Source: Rebecca billardiae RCC1528
Taxonomy: Eukaryota > Haptophyta
Direction of reading: 5' to 3'
DNA: 64,000 bases
Assembly: GCA_965240325.2 (NCBI GenBank)
Contig: OZ251250.1
Span: 682,001-746,000, forward strand
In this document: positions 31,165 to 43,240 of the stretch, piece by piece
How positions within the stretch are numbered: position 1 is the stretch's first letter
How the letters are laid out: every line of letters begins with the position of its first letter
Made by a program: the position numbers and the translations under genes
Notes under the pieces: generated by a model
What the model was told of the DNA's origin: nothing
What the model saw: only the letters and a program-made list of their open reading frames with translations
The model's database searches: none

Positions 31165-31828
31165 GGCGCGCGCCGCGCTCGCGCGGCCGGCATGTGCGAC
31201 GCGCCGCTGCCTCGCGCGGCTGGCGCATGCGAGGGCGCGGATCGCCCAGGGCGCAAGCGTGCGGGCGATCTGCGACCACACAGCTCCTCGCGCGAGCGCG
31301 GCGCGCGCTCTACCGACGCTTGGGCGCGCTCGAGTCGCTGGCACCTTCATGGGTCCAAAACGCGCGAGCGCCAGCTTGCGCGCGCGCTCGAGCTCGCCTT
31401 GGTCGGCGTGCGCGACCGACGCGCGCGGCTGGGCGGAGCGCATACACATGGTCCGCGCACAACACGACAGCAAATCATCGTCCGACTTCCTTGTGCCCGC
31501 CTGTGCGCGTTCGCGGTCGGCCGCAGCGGACAAACGTGCCGACGCGCAGTCGCGGGCCATTGGCGAGCGGCGTGAGCGGCGGAGAGGCGCGCAGCCAGCG
31601 GCGCGCGAGGGCAGATTGGCCGTGCGCGCCCGTAGGACGCGCGCGCGGGCCGCGCAGACTCGCGCGCGCGCCGCGGAGACTCGAGCGACGACCGCGGTGC
31701 GCGTCGCCGGCGGCCGCGCACTGCGGAGCTCGCCCTCCCCACCCGAGTGCGCGCTCGGGTGGGGACCTCCCCACCCGAAGGCGCTTCTGGGGTCCCCACC
31801 CGCCGGCTGATTTCGGTGGAATGGCCTC
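31165..31828. repeat. Right arm of 664-bp inverted repeat, upstream of rlmN
   Basis: This arm mirrors 28742-29405 and ends 117 bp before the rlmN start codon. Two divergently oriented genes thus share nearly the same upstream 664 bp. Confidence 0.95.
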
Positions 31829-31945
31829 GGCTGCGTTACCATAGCGTGCACCGGACTGGGCCTTCGAACTGACGAACTCCGGCAAGCTTGACTCGTGGAC
31901 GCCGCCGAGGCGCCGACCGGCCATCGATAGCCCCGCGGGCTGACG

Positions 31946-33259
31946 ATGCGCGCGCCGGCGCGCGTGGGGCGGCTCGTGTGCGCGCTGCTCAGCAGCAGCG
32001 CCACGCCGCGCGGGCCCGTCGCCCGGCTGACGGCGCTTGCGCCCGCCACGCCGCCTCCGCCGGACGCGGCGGCGGCGGCCGTTGCCGCACCCTCAGCGCC
32101 TGCGCCAGCGGTGGCGCCGTCGCCGCTGCCCGTCGACCTGTACGCGCTGAGCGACGAGGAGGTGAAGGCGCTGATCGCCGAGCTGGGCCAGCCGGCGTAT
32201 CGCGCGAAGCAGCTCCTCGAGTGGCTGTACGACAAGCGCGTCGCCTCGCTCGACTCGATGGGAAACCTGCCCGCCGCGATGCGCGCGCAGCTCAAGGCGC
32301 GCGCCACGCTCGGCTCGCTCGAGCAGGCGGTGGCGCAGACGAGCCGCGACGGCACGCGCAAGTACCTGTGGCGGCTGTCGGACGGGCGCGAGATCGAGAC
32401 GGTGATGATGCCGTACGCCGACGGCCGGCGCACCGCGTGCATCTCCTCGCAGGTCGGCTGCGCGATGGGCTGCAAGTTCTGCGCGACCGGCCAGATGGGG
32501 TTCACGCGCGACCTCAGCACGGCGGAGATCTTCGAGCAGGCGCTGCGCGTGTCGCAGGAGCTGCACGCGAAGGGCGAGCGGCTGAGCAACGTCGTGCTGA
32601 TGGGGATGGGCGAGCCCTTCCGCAACTACGACGCCGTGATGGCAGCGGTCGCGCTGCTGCGCACCCGGCTTGGCATCGGCGCCCGCCACATCACCATCTC
32701 CACCGTCGGCGTGGCGCCGATGATCCGCCGGTTCGGCGAGGAGGGCACGGAGGTGAAGCTCGCGGTCTCGCTGCACGTGGCGAACGACGCGGCGCGCTCC
32801 AGGCTGATGCCCGTCAACCGGCGCTACGCGCTCGCCGAGCTGATGGACGCGTGCCGGTACTACCAAGCGCGCACCAATCGGCGGATCACTTTCGAGTGGG
32901 CGCTGATCTGCGGCGAGAACGACTCGCGCGAGGAGGCGGCCGAGCTGGGGCGGCTGCTGCGCGGGCTCAAGTGCCACGTCAACCTGATCCCGCTGAACCC
33001 GACCGCGGGCTTCGAGGGCAAGGCGCCGCCGGTCCTCGCCGAGCCGGGTGCCGGCGCCAACGGCGCGCGGCGCGGCGGCGCGCGGCGCGGCGCGGCGCGG
33101 CGCGGCGGTGGCGGCGGCGCAGCTGCCGGCGCGGGCGACCAATTCATCGCCGAGCTTGCGCGCCACGGCGTGCCCGCGACGATGCGCGTCCGGCGCGGCA
33201 TCGATATCGACGCGGGATGCGGCCAGCTTGCGAATAAGGCCAAGGAGCAGACCGCGTGA
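31946..33259 (+). CDS. rlmN: RlmN-type radical SAM RNA methyltransferase, organellar
   Basis: The protein is 437 residues. The first 60 are Ala/Pro/Arg-rich and look like an organelle-targeting leader. The RlmN/Cfr domain begins at LPVDLYALSDEEVKALIAEL. The radical-SAM cluster motif CAMGCKFCATGQMGF (CxxxCxxC) is near residue 172, followed by LSNVVLMGMGEPFRNYD, HITISTVGVAPMIRRF, KLAVSLHVAND and CHVNLIPLNP. The C-terminal methyl-carrying Cys is in RGIDIDAGCGQL. It methylates C2 of adenosine in 23S rRNA and some tRNAs in bacteria. A plastid or mitochondrial counterpart is inferred. An Ala/Arg/Gly-rich insertion of about 30 residues (around 365-395) interrupts the domain just before GDQFIAELARHGVPATMR. 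No intron is needed. Confidence 0.93.
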   Translation: MRAPARVGRLVCALLSSSATPRGPVARLTALAPATPPPPDAAAAAVAAPSAPAPAVAPSPLPVDLYALSDEEVKALIAELGQPAYRAKQLLEWLYDKRVASLDSMGNLPAAMRAQLKARATLGSLEQAVAQTSRDGTRKYLWRLSDGREIETVMMPYADGRRTACISSQVGCAMGCKFCATGQMGFTRDLSTAEIFEQALRVSQELHAKGERLSNVVLMGMGEPFRNYDAVMAAVALLRTRLGIGARHITISTVGVAPMIRRFGEEGTEVKLAVSLHVANDAARSRLMPVNRRYALAELMDACRYYQARTNRRITFEWALICGENDSREEAAELGRLLRGLKCHVNLIPLNPTAGFEGKAPPVLAEPGAGANGARRGGARRGAARRGGGGGAAAGAGDQFIAELARHGVPATMRVRRGIDIDAGCGQLANKAKEQTA

Positions 33260-33720
33260 ACAGACCGCGTGAACATTGAGCTGCGCCTCAGCAGCGCCCT
33301 GCTCGGCCGCCAGCCGGAACCAGCGCATCGCCTCGCTGCAATCCGCCTGTGATACACCCTCGCCATGAAAGTAGCACCAGCCCAGATTGGACCATGCGCC
33401 GCTGCGCACCCCTGCTCGGCCGCCAGCTGGTACCAGCGCGCGGTTCGGCCGCCTCGATAACAGTCGATAACGCGGATAAGGAGAGTCAGAAAGCCTAAAG
33501 GACTACTAGGTAACTAGGTTCACGCGGGCCGTGATCAAACTCCGACTCGCCGGCCGCCATGCCAGAATGATGTGCCGTCCGTCGTCGCGGCGGGCCCGCA
33601 TCCACTATCCAGTCAGCTGCGCATCGGCAGAAGCCGGCAAGCCGCGCTCGACGGCGAGGCTGTACAGGCGAAAGGCTTCGCGCTCTGCGTCCTGCGCGAT
33701 GCCATCGCCACCGGCTCCGG
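33260..33720 (-). pseudogene. Decayed Sel1-like repeat fragments
   Basis: On the minus strand two pieces read as Sel1-type repeats. At 33262-33450 there is WYQLAAEQG, then after a one-base frame change GAWSNLGWCYFHGEGV and MRWFRLAAEQGAAEAQ. At about 33600-33700 there is DAEREAFRLYSLAVERG. The pieces lie in different frames, with stops between them and no start codon. They look like remains of a Sel1-repeat gene or copied fragments downstream of rlmN. Confidence 0.6.
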
Positions 33721-34054
33721 CTCAGCCCGCTGCGCCAGAAGGAACGCCGCACGCGCGTCGCCGCGCCCCGACTTTGGCGCCAGAGCGGAGCCTGACCGGC
33801 GCCTGACCGCCGCGGAAGCCGAAGCGTTCGCCGCCGCCATGAGCAGTGAGATTGATTATATTGATGATTTCATCAAATTCATCAATGATCGATCTTTGAT
33901 TCTTTCTGTGCCAGGGCCCAGCTATCGATCTAGCTGTGCGCTGCCGTGTGCATGCGTCCGTCCCTTCATTAAAAACTGTTCCACCTACTACACTTAATCC
34001 GTCCGAGGCAGGCCAGAGCTCCGCCCTGCGGCCCTGCCAACTGATCACTGTATT

Positions 34055-35266
<1,212 letters not shown>

Positions 35267-35757
35267 TCACGCCGCCGCGCTGCCCTTGCACGCCTCCGGG
35301 TCGACCGTGACCGCCCTGCCGGACGGGCACCAGAACGTGTTCTCAAAGCTGCAGTGGTTTAATGTCATGCCCGGCTCCGTGCAGTTCACCTTGTCGTGCG
35401 CGTACCAGTGTCCGCCGTGCCACTCGCTGGCGGGCTTGCTCCACACCGCACTCTGCGTGGCACAACGCGCGGGCGCGCGAGGGATGGTCAGGGCGCGCGC
35501 ATCGGCGGCGCTCGCGCAGCTCGCGAGTGGACGCGCGTCGCGACTCGCGCCACCTGCAGCTGGATGGGGTCGATCACGCCGCGCCAGTCCTTCGGCAGCA
35601 CGGACGTGCACGCCGCCAGCCGCTCGAGCGGCTGGAAGCGGTCATGCTCACAGATCAGCCCCTGATGATCGGGCGCATCCCGCGGGCTGTAGACCAGGAA
35701 GCCATCCGAGACGCCGTACGAGAAGCTCCCGGTCGAAGATTCCATCTCGAAGGCCAT
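35267..35757 (-). CDS. Small spliced protein of unknown function
   Basis: Exons 35554-35757 and 35267-35452 join in phase across a 101-bp GT-AG intron, giving IQLQ then SAVWSKPASEWHGGHWY and 129 residues. The start is the ATG at 35757 (MAFEMESSTGSF). The frame is open upstream but Arg/Ala-rich there. The second half is rich in Cys, His and Trp (VNCTEPGMTLNHCSFENTFW, CPSG, ACKG), suggesting disulfides or metal binding. There is no signal peptide from this start. I do not recognise the family. Confidence 0.6.
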
Positions 35758-36121
35758 GGCTGTCGATGGGGGGCGAGGCAAGGCGCGACGCACGCCGCAC
35801 GCGCACGCGGGCGAGTCGGCGCGCGCGACGCACGCGCGAGTCGGCGGCGCGGCGCAGCGCGCGGTGCGGGCGCAAGCGCACACGTTCGTCAAAATGACGA
35901 TGGCGTCGCGGCTATTTTAGAGCGATGATGATTGTGGAGTTAATTTCTCGCGGACAAACACTCAAATCGCTTCAACCTGCGTCCGGCCCTCTGGATCCGC
36001 GAGTCCGGCACCAGGCCGTTCCGCGTTCGCACCCTGCCGGGGCTTGGTTCGGCCGTGGGCGTGTGCGCGGTGCGCCGTGCCGCCGTATCATTCAAGGGCC
36101 GCGCCGGGCGGGTCGCCAACC
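35758..36121. other. Intergenic between divergent genes
   Basis: A 364-bp region between the small spliced gene (minus) and a sulfotransferase (plus). It must hold both promoters. No motif stands out. Confidence 0.45.
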
Positions 36122-36909
36122 ATGCCGGCGGCCGGCAGTCTCCTCGCCGTGCGCGCTTGCATCATGCTCACGGTGATGGGGCAGCACAGCGCGCACCGCT
36201 CGTGGAGCTCGCACACCAGAATCTGGTCGCCCACGGCGTCCAGCCCAGCGCGCAGCACGCCCAAATCGGCCCCTGTCTCGCCTGGCGGCCACCCGCGCAA
36301 AGCCCGAGGCCATCATTTTATTTCGGACCAGCATGCTCCCTCGAGCGGCTCAAGCGGCCGCCTGAAAAGGCCGGGCAGCCCCTTGCCCGGCTGGTGCACG
36401 CTGCTCGCCACGCTCCGGCAGGACAAGGTGACGACGACGACCATGGGGCGGCGTGCGCGCGAGCTGGTCGCGTGGCTGCGCTCGGCTCTCTTCCCAAACG
36501 ACGTGCGGCTGCTCGATGCTCTCTGCGACAGCGGGCAGCTGAGTGCGGGGGGCGTCGGGGCCGGCGAGTCGTGCTTCAGCATCGCGCGCACGCCCGTGCC
36601 AGGCGTGCCGGGGCAGCACGTCTGCCTGCCGCGCCTGCTCGGCATCGGCTTCCCAAAGTGCGGCACGACCGCCTTCTACGGCGCGCTCGGCAACCTACCG
36701 GGTTTCGTCGCGTCGAGGACGAAGGAGGTGGGCTACTTCCTGCGGTTCAACAAGGCGCCGCACCTCGACGCCAGGCTTGCGAATGCGACGGGCAGCTGGA
36801 GGTCTTTCCGCCTGGCGGCGGGCATCGCGGCGGAACGCCCCATACTGCTGCGCGATTACTACGCCCAGTGGGGCGACCCTGGCGATCCGACCGAGGCGCC
36901 GCTGCCACG

Positions 36910-36940
<31 letters not shown>

Positions 36941-37873
36941 ACTGCCCCGCCTCTCACAGTGCGCTTCGAGTTCTCCCAGTACGCGCGCTTCTCGCCGCGA
37001 GCGGGCGCGGGGCCGTCGCCGTCGTTCGGCATGTCGCACGCGGCGTGGGCGGTGCTGCCGGCGAGCACGCTGGTGGTGGCGCTCGTGCGCGAGCCCGTGT
37101 CGCGCGCGCTCTCGCACTATGGCTTCTTCCACTGGCGCGACACTTCGAGGCACTACCCGCTGCGTGCGGACACGTCCCTCCGCGCGTGGCTGTGCGTCGA
37201 GGCGCTCGCGGATGAGTTCGAGCCGGCGGAGCACGAGGCGGGCTCCGGCCGCCCGCCGCAGTCGCGCAGTGCGGCCGCGGCCGCGCGCAGGTTCGAGCCG
37301 CCCGGCACGCACGGAGGGCTGCTGGGCGGCGGGCGATACGCCGAGCTGCTCGACCGGTGGCGGCTGGACGGCAAGCAGACCCTGTCCCGCAGGATGGTGG
37401 TGTACCTGCGCGAGCACCTGAGCGCGCGGCCGGGGCAGGTGCTCGCGAGCGTGGGCGCCGAGCTCGGGCTGTCCAAGGCCTGGCAGCAGGCGGTGGCGGC
37501 GACCGAGCCGCCGCCCCGCGCATCGACCAACTCGAGCGCGCACTTTGCCGCGCTCCTGCGCGAAGCGCCCGCCGCACTCGTCTGGCTGGCGGACTATTAC
37601 GCGCCGCACAACGCGCGGCTTGCGCGCGACTACAATCTCGGGCGCGAGATCTGGGCCTTCTGGAAGCCTATCACGGACGGCGAGCTCTTGCAACGCGTGC
37701 CGCCCGCCGTGTCGGCGCTGAGCCGCGGGACGCAAGTGCGCCCCGGGGGGCGCGGCCCGGGCGGCGACGAGGACGACCAGCTCCTCGCCGAGGCGTGCCC
37801 CGCCCAGCTGGTGGCGCGGCTGTGCGACGGCTCCGTCCTACGCGCGCACAGCCGCTGCGCCGCGCGCACGTGA
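36122..37873 (+). CDS. PAPS-dependent sulfotransferase
   Basis: The protein is 583 residues from the first ATG in frame. An internal ATG at 36443 (MGRRARELVAWLRSALF) is a reasonable alternative, since the residues before it look non-conserved. The 5'-phosphosulfate-binding loop is LLGIGFPKCGTTAFYGAL. The 3'-phosphate-binding region is LVVALVREPVSRALSHYGFF. YAELLDRWRLDGKQTL and MVVYLREHLSARPGQVL fit the later part of heparan/carbohydrate-type sulfotransferases. The enzyme would move sulfate from PAPS to a glycan or small molecule, most likely in the Golgi, although no clear membrane anchor is visible. It is the first of three plus-strand genes with secretory-pathway functions. Confidence 0.82.
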
Positions 37874-38080
37874 GCTGGCGGGGCGCCTCTCGGGGTACTA
37901 GTGGTCTAGCGGGTAACCTGCCTGCCGCCGGCGGAACTCGGAAGCCATCGTGAAGACCGGCGACCTGGGTGCGCAAGCACTGCGCAGGTGCCGGCTTCAA
38001 GACTTTTCGAAGGACGGCCCGGACTCTCACCGCCGCATCACACGTGCAGTCGTGTACACGAGGACGGCCGTGCTCGCGCG

Positions 38081-39926
38081 ATGATTACGACGGCGGCGAG
38101 CATCAGGCCGCGGCGCGCCGCACTCGCGCCGCTGCTCTGGCTGTGCGTGGCCTCGCACCGCGCCCTCGGCGCGACCGAGCCCTCCCCCAACCGCCGCCAC
38201 GCGATCATCTTCGACGCCGGCAGCTCGGGCACGAGAATCCACGTCTACACGTTTGTGCCCGCGGCCGATTCGGCGAGCGGCTCGTTCGAGCTGATCGAGG
38301 ACGAGCTGGTGAAGACGGAGCCGGGGCTCTCGTCGTACGCGCGCGAGCCCGAGCGGGCGGGCGCCTCGCTCGACGGCCTTCTCAGCCTCGCCATGTCCAC
38401 CGTGCCGGCCGCTTGCCACGGGAGCACTCCGGTGCATCTGCTCGCGACCGCCGGCCTGCGCACACTCGGCGCGCGCGTCGCGGCGCAGCTACTCGACTCG
38501 GTGCGCGCGGCGCTCGAGGCGTCGCCGTTCCTCTCCCGGCGGGAGTGGGTCTCGATCCTCGACGGCGACGACGAGGCGCTCTTCGGCTGGACCACCGTCA
38601 ACTACCTGCTGCACCGCGCGCCCTCGGCCATCATGAATTATCCGCAGCACGCCGCTGACGAAAAAACAAAGACAAATCGCCAGCATGGCGGCGGCGGCGA
38701 CGGCGGAGCGCGTGCGGTGCCGGTCGGGGTCATCGACCTGGGCGGCAGCTCGGTGCAGCTGGCGGCGCCCGTGGACGCGTCCGCGCCGCCCCCGCGCGGG
38801 ACGAACCGCTCGGGCCTCGCCTCCCTCCGCCACGCCGAGCTCGGCGGCGCCCAGCGCGCCGTGCACGTCGTGTCCACGCCAGCGTTTGGGCTGAACGACG
38901 CGCGCGCGCGCGCGGCAGCCATGCTGGATGGCGGCCTGGGCGCGTCGGACGCGGTGGCGCACCCGTGCCTGCCGGCGGGGTACAACACGACGAGTGGGCT
39001 CGCGCGCGCTGGCGCGCACTTCGTCGGCACCGCCGACTTCGCCGCGTGCCGCGCGCTGATGCGCGCGCTGATGACGGCGGAGCCGAGTGCCGCAGTGGGC
39101 GCGCCCACTGCGACACCGGACAGGGCGCCCCTCCGCCCCTCAGACGCGCAGCCGGCGTGCGCGGCGTCGAACGCGAGCGCCACGGGGGGCGGCGCGGGCG
39201 GGGCGTGCACGCCGGCGCACGCCGCGCACGCGCTGCACTACTACGGCTTCTCGTACCTCTTCGATCGCACCGTCGCGATCGGACTGCGCGGCGGCGGCGG
39301 CGGCGCGCGCCCCGCCGGCGCGGCCGGCGGCGGCGCGGGCGGCGGCGGCGGCGCAGCGCCACAGCAGTACGGCGCGGAGGTGGTTCGGCTGGAGGAGCTG
39401 GCGAAGGGCGGCGCGGCGCTGTGCGCGCTCTCGAAGGAGCGCCTCGAGGCGCGGTACCACGAGCACGCGCACCTCCTGCGCAACGCGCACAGCTTTTGCG
39501 CCGATGTGTGGTGCGCGCATGCGCGCTCGCGCGCGCAGCCCGCGCGCCGCGCCGCGCAGCCGTTGCGCCCGGCCGGACCTCGCGTCACGGGGCGACGTGC
39601 GCTGCACTGGCGTGCTTCCGCCGCGCACGCGCACTGTGCTCACTGCCACGCGCGCACACCCGCGCCCCGCGCCACGCCGCCCTGCCCGCCCCCCTTCGGC
39701 CAACTCATCCGACTCGGCCGCGCGCGCGGACGGCCCGGCGGTGATGGGAAATCGCAGCTACTTGCTCGCGCTGTTGGAGGACGGTTACGGGTTTGCGCCG
39801 TCGTCAACGCTCACGATGGCGAACGTGGTGGACGGGGTGGAGCTGGTGTGGACGCTCGGCGCGATGATCAACTACGCGGCCGACGACCACAGCGCCCAGC
39901 CCGCGTGCCCCGCGCCGGCAAAGTGA
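38081..39926 (+). CDS. GDA1/CD39-family nucleotidase (apyrase), two exons
   Basis: Exons 38081-39507 and 39758-39926 join across a 250-bp intron (GT-AG), rebuilding HSFCADVYLLALLEDGYGF, a good match to the family C-terminus. The result is 531 residues. A signal peptide leads (LAPLLWLCVASHRALGA). The apyrase-conserved regions are visible: ACR1 IIFDAGSSGTRIHVY, ACR3 LLATAGLRTLG, and ACR4 VGVIDLGGSSVQLAAP. DGDDEALFGWTTVNYLL fits the segment between ACR3 and ACR4. Such enzymes hydrolyse nucleoside di- or triphosphates in the secretory lumen or outside the cell, for example GDP or UDP left by glycosyltransferases. Gly/Ala-rich insertions are present around residues 215-225 and 405-425. Its neighbours on both sides are sulfotransferases. 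Confidence 0.85.
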
Positions 39927-40295
39927 AGGGCGAGGCGCCATGATTTTCTGGCCGCGTTGTCGCCGCCGTGTTCCCGTGTACAATTGTAGCGTCCGGGAGC
40001 GAGCAGCCTTCTTCTGACGCCGCCCTTTGAAAAAGGCGGAGCGAACCCCGTCGAAGGTTGTGGGTCCGGTGCGTGCCGAGCGGGCAGCGGCCCGCGATCT
40101 CCCCCTTGGCAAGATTCCCGCTGCGCACCAGTGCGGCTGTGCTGGAAAAGACGACGCACACGTGGAGGCTCTCGCGGTCTCGCCCCCATTGTGAATTCCT
40201 CGCGTCCGGCGGCCTCAGGTTCCGCATCGGGGGCAGCAGCAGCAGGGCTGCCACAGGCGCGGTCGCCACACCAAGATTGCACGGGCGCGCGCAGC
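39927..40295. other. Intergenic, tandem plus-strand genes
   Basis: A 369-bp spacer with no gene seen. The following gene's frame is open upstream, but the reading there is not conserved-looking. Confidence 0.45.
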
Positions 40296-43106
40296 ATGAT
40301 CCTGATCATCTCCGCGCTGCTCGGGCTGCTGGCGCGGTTCCTGTGGAAGCGCACCCCGCGCACCCGCCCGGACGGCACGCCCGTCACGCACCCCGTCGAG
40401 CTGCTCGAGCACGCGCCGAACAATTACGTGATGGCCAAGTCGATCTCCCTGATTATGCCGCTCGTCGAGTGGCTGAACAGGCTGGAGGACAACCCGCGCT
40501 TCTGGTGGCTGCTCCGCGCGAAGGAGCAGGAGCAGTGGTACACGCCCGACGCGCCAGTCGGCTGGATCTTCCGCGTGCTCAACAAGGTCGACTATTGGCT
40601 GCAAACCCACGTGGGTATTCGGATCGTCTATATCGACCACAAAGACTTCCTCAACAAGTGCAAGGTGCTGGAGAAGCCGCAGTACAAGCAGTGCGAGGGC
40701 GACGAGTCGGCGCACGGCTTCCGACTCATGCTCGACGCGGCGGAGGACGTGCGCGCGCGCGGGCGCGCGCCGCGCGCCGCGCGCGCCGCGCGCGCGGGCG
40801 CATGCGCGCGCGTTCGGCACTGCTGCTGCGCGCTCGCGCGCGTGGGCGCACGGCAGCCGCGCCGAGCCGACCGGCCCTCCCGCGCGCGGGCCTTCTCTCG
40901 CCTCCCTCCCCGCCCCTCCCTCTCTCTCTCTCTCTCGCGCGCGCAGGACCACATCTCCGCCACGGGGCGCATGATGCTGGCGCAGCTGATGAATGGTTGG
41001 CTGGACACGCGCATCTCAATCGACAACTACGTCGCCGCGCACCCCGAGGTGCTGCAGGTGGAGATCAAGCGGCCGATCATCATCATCGGCTGCCCGCGCA
41101 CGGCGTCGACCTTCATGCACAAGCTGCTCGCGCAGGATCCCGGGCTGCGCAAGCCCCTCTTCTGGGAGCTCGCCATTCCGTCGCCGCCGCCCGACCCGGC
41201 CAGCTATGAGACGGACGTGCGGCGGAAGCTGTGCTCGGACGGCTTCCGCACGTTCGACGCGATCGCGCCGCACTTCTACGAGGACGTGCACAAGCACCAC
41301 TACTTCGGGGTGAACGAGATCGAGGAGGACAGCGTGCTGTGCCACTATGCGGGTGCGCGCCGCGCGCCGCGACCTCGCACGCCGCCGCGTCGGCGCGGCG
41401 CGGCGCGCGGGCGCGCTCGCGCCGCGCCGTGATCACCGCGCCTCGCCGCCGCCGCCGCCGCCGCCGCGCCGGTCGCGCAGGCGTGCTGGCGATCCACGGG
41501 CACGCGCTCGCGGGCGACGGCGAGTATTGGAAGTGGCAGATGCGCACGGACAACAAGGAGGCCGCCTACAAGGTGCACAGGAAGGTGCTGCAGGTACTTT
41601 CCTCGAAGTTTCCGCAGCCGGTGCAATGGCTGCTGAAGGCGCCCACCATTCACTCGTGCTTCCTCGAGTGAGCGCACGCGCGGCCTGCTGCGCCCCGCCC
41701 GGCGGGCAGGGCGTGGCGGTGGGTGTGACGCACGCAAGGGGTGCCGTGCGGCGCGGAGGACGCGCGCGGCGGCGGGGCTCGGCCGTGCGCGGCGCGCCCC
41801 GTGCGCTGGACCGCTGGGCAGGAGGCGCGCGGCGGCGGTGGCGGGCCGGGCCCCGGGGCTTGACAGCGCAGCGGGCCGCCGAACGCGCGCTCCGCCCTTG
41901 CGGGGGCAGGGGCGCGCCTGGCGCCGCGCGCGCGCACGCGCTCGATGGGACGCGGGGTCCGCAGCCATGCGCAGCGCGCCGCCTCGCCCAGCGCCACTAC
42001 TGGCGACGGGCCGCCCGCCGCGCCCGCGCGCCCCGGCCTGACCGTCCTCCCATCCCTGCGCCCTGTGGCCGCCCGCTCCCGCGTGCGCGCGCGCCGCACC
42101 CGTCCGCTTCGCGCCCGTGCTGCCGCGCTGCAGGCAGATGCTCAAAACGTACCCTGACGCGCTGCTCGTCGTGACGCACCGACAGGCGGTTGAAGTTCTC
42201 CCGTCGTGGTCCAAGTTCATCCTCTCGCCGATGTGCGCGACGCTGTGGAGGCACGGCACCAAGACCAAGTTCTTGAAAACGAAGACCGTCGAGCAGCTCG
42301 AGATGTTTGAACGGATCGAGCGGGTGCGCCTGCTGCGCGCCTGCGCGCCTGCTGCGCGGCTGCGCGGCTGCTGCGCGGCTGTGAGCGGCTCCACGGCCGT
42401 GCGTGTGGGTGTGCGCGGCTGCGTGGCTGCGGGGGCGCCAGGCCTGCGCCAGCGCGGCGGGGCGGGCGGCTGTGCCCTTGTCCGCAGTGCGCGGCGAAGC
42501 GGCCTCTGTGCCGCGCCGCGGCAGCTGTGCTGCGCGGCTGCGCGCCCGAGCCGCGCCCGCGCGCGGTGGCCGTGGGCCGGTTTTGCAGCACGCACACACA
42601 CACGCTCGCGCATGCGCGCGGGCGCGCTTGGAAGGCGGGTGCGGCCGCGTGTGTCTGGCGGCCGCGGCACTGAACCGCCGGCGCGCTCGCGCGCGCCCCT
42701 CCGCGCCCTGCCCTCCGCCCTCCTCCGCCGCCGCCGCCGCCGCCTCGCGCGCTCCGCTCCGCTCCGCTCCGCTCCGCTCCGCTCCGCGCGCAGACGATAG
42801 CGCGCGTGCGACAGACCCACGGCGCGCAGATGTTCGACGTGGAATACACCGAGCTGATGGCCGACCCGATGGGGATCGTGCAGAAGTGCTACGACCACTT
42901 CGGGCAGCCGCTCACACCGGAGGCGAGGGCGGCCATGGAGGGGTTCATCGCCGGGCGGGGCTCGGGCGGGCAGAACAAAAAGTACGGCAAGGTGAGTACC
43001 GCGGAGCACGCCAAATTCCTCGAGTACGCCGGGCTGTCCGTGGAGGAAGTGACAGAGCGGCTGCGAGTCGCGCAGCTGCCGCCGGGCGCAGCGGGCGGCG
43101 GCGGCA

Positions 43107-43137
<31 letters not shown>

Positions 43138-43240
43138 GGGCAGGGCGGTCGCGCAGAAAGGCGCGGGCAGCAAAGGCGGCGGCGCGCGCACAAACGGCGG
43201 CGGCGAGGCCGCGTTGGCCAACGGCGCAGGCGCACGCTGA
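40296..43240 (+). CDS. Membrane-anchored sulfotransferase-family protein, five exons
   Basis: Exons are 40296-40748, 40947-41352, 41481-41667, 42134-42323 and 42794-43240. All introns are GT-AG (198, 128, 466 and 470 bp), phases agree, and the product is 560 residues. The N-terminus is a membrane anchor (MILIISALLGLLARFLW). The 5'-PSB loop is RPIIIIGCPRTASTFMHKLL and the 3' region is YPDALLVVTHRQAVEVLPS. TIARVRQTHGAQMFDVEYTE and KFLEYAGLSVEEVTERL fit the C-terminal part of the Sulfotransfer_3-type family, which includes many bacterial and algal proteins. The tail is a Gly/Ala/Ser run. A GTGAGT at 42991 resembles a donor, but reading through it keeps a family-like sequence. The substrate is unknown. 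Confidence 0.85.

Noticed and set aside
31194-31844. Matching ORFs of about 200 residues on both arms of the 664-bp inverted repeat
   Set aside because: Identity follows from the DNA repeat. The composition is Arg/Ala/Gly-rich in several overlapping frames at once, so they are not evidence of a duplicated gene.
31060-32625. 521-residue minus ORF over the inverted-repeat arm and rlmN
   Set aside because: It is antisense to rlmN and to repeat sequence, and has no recognisable domain.
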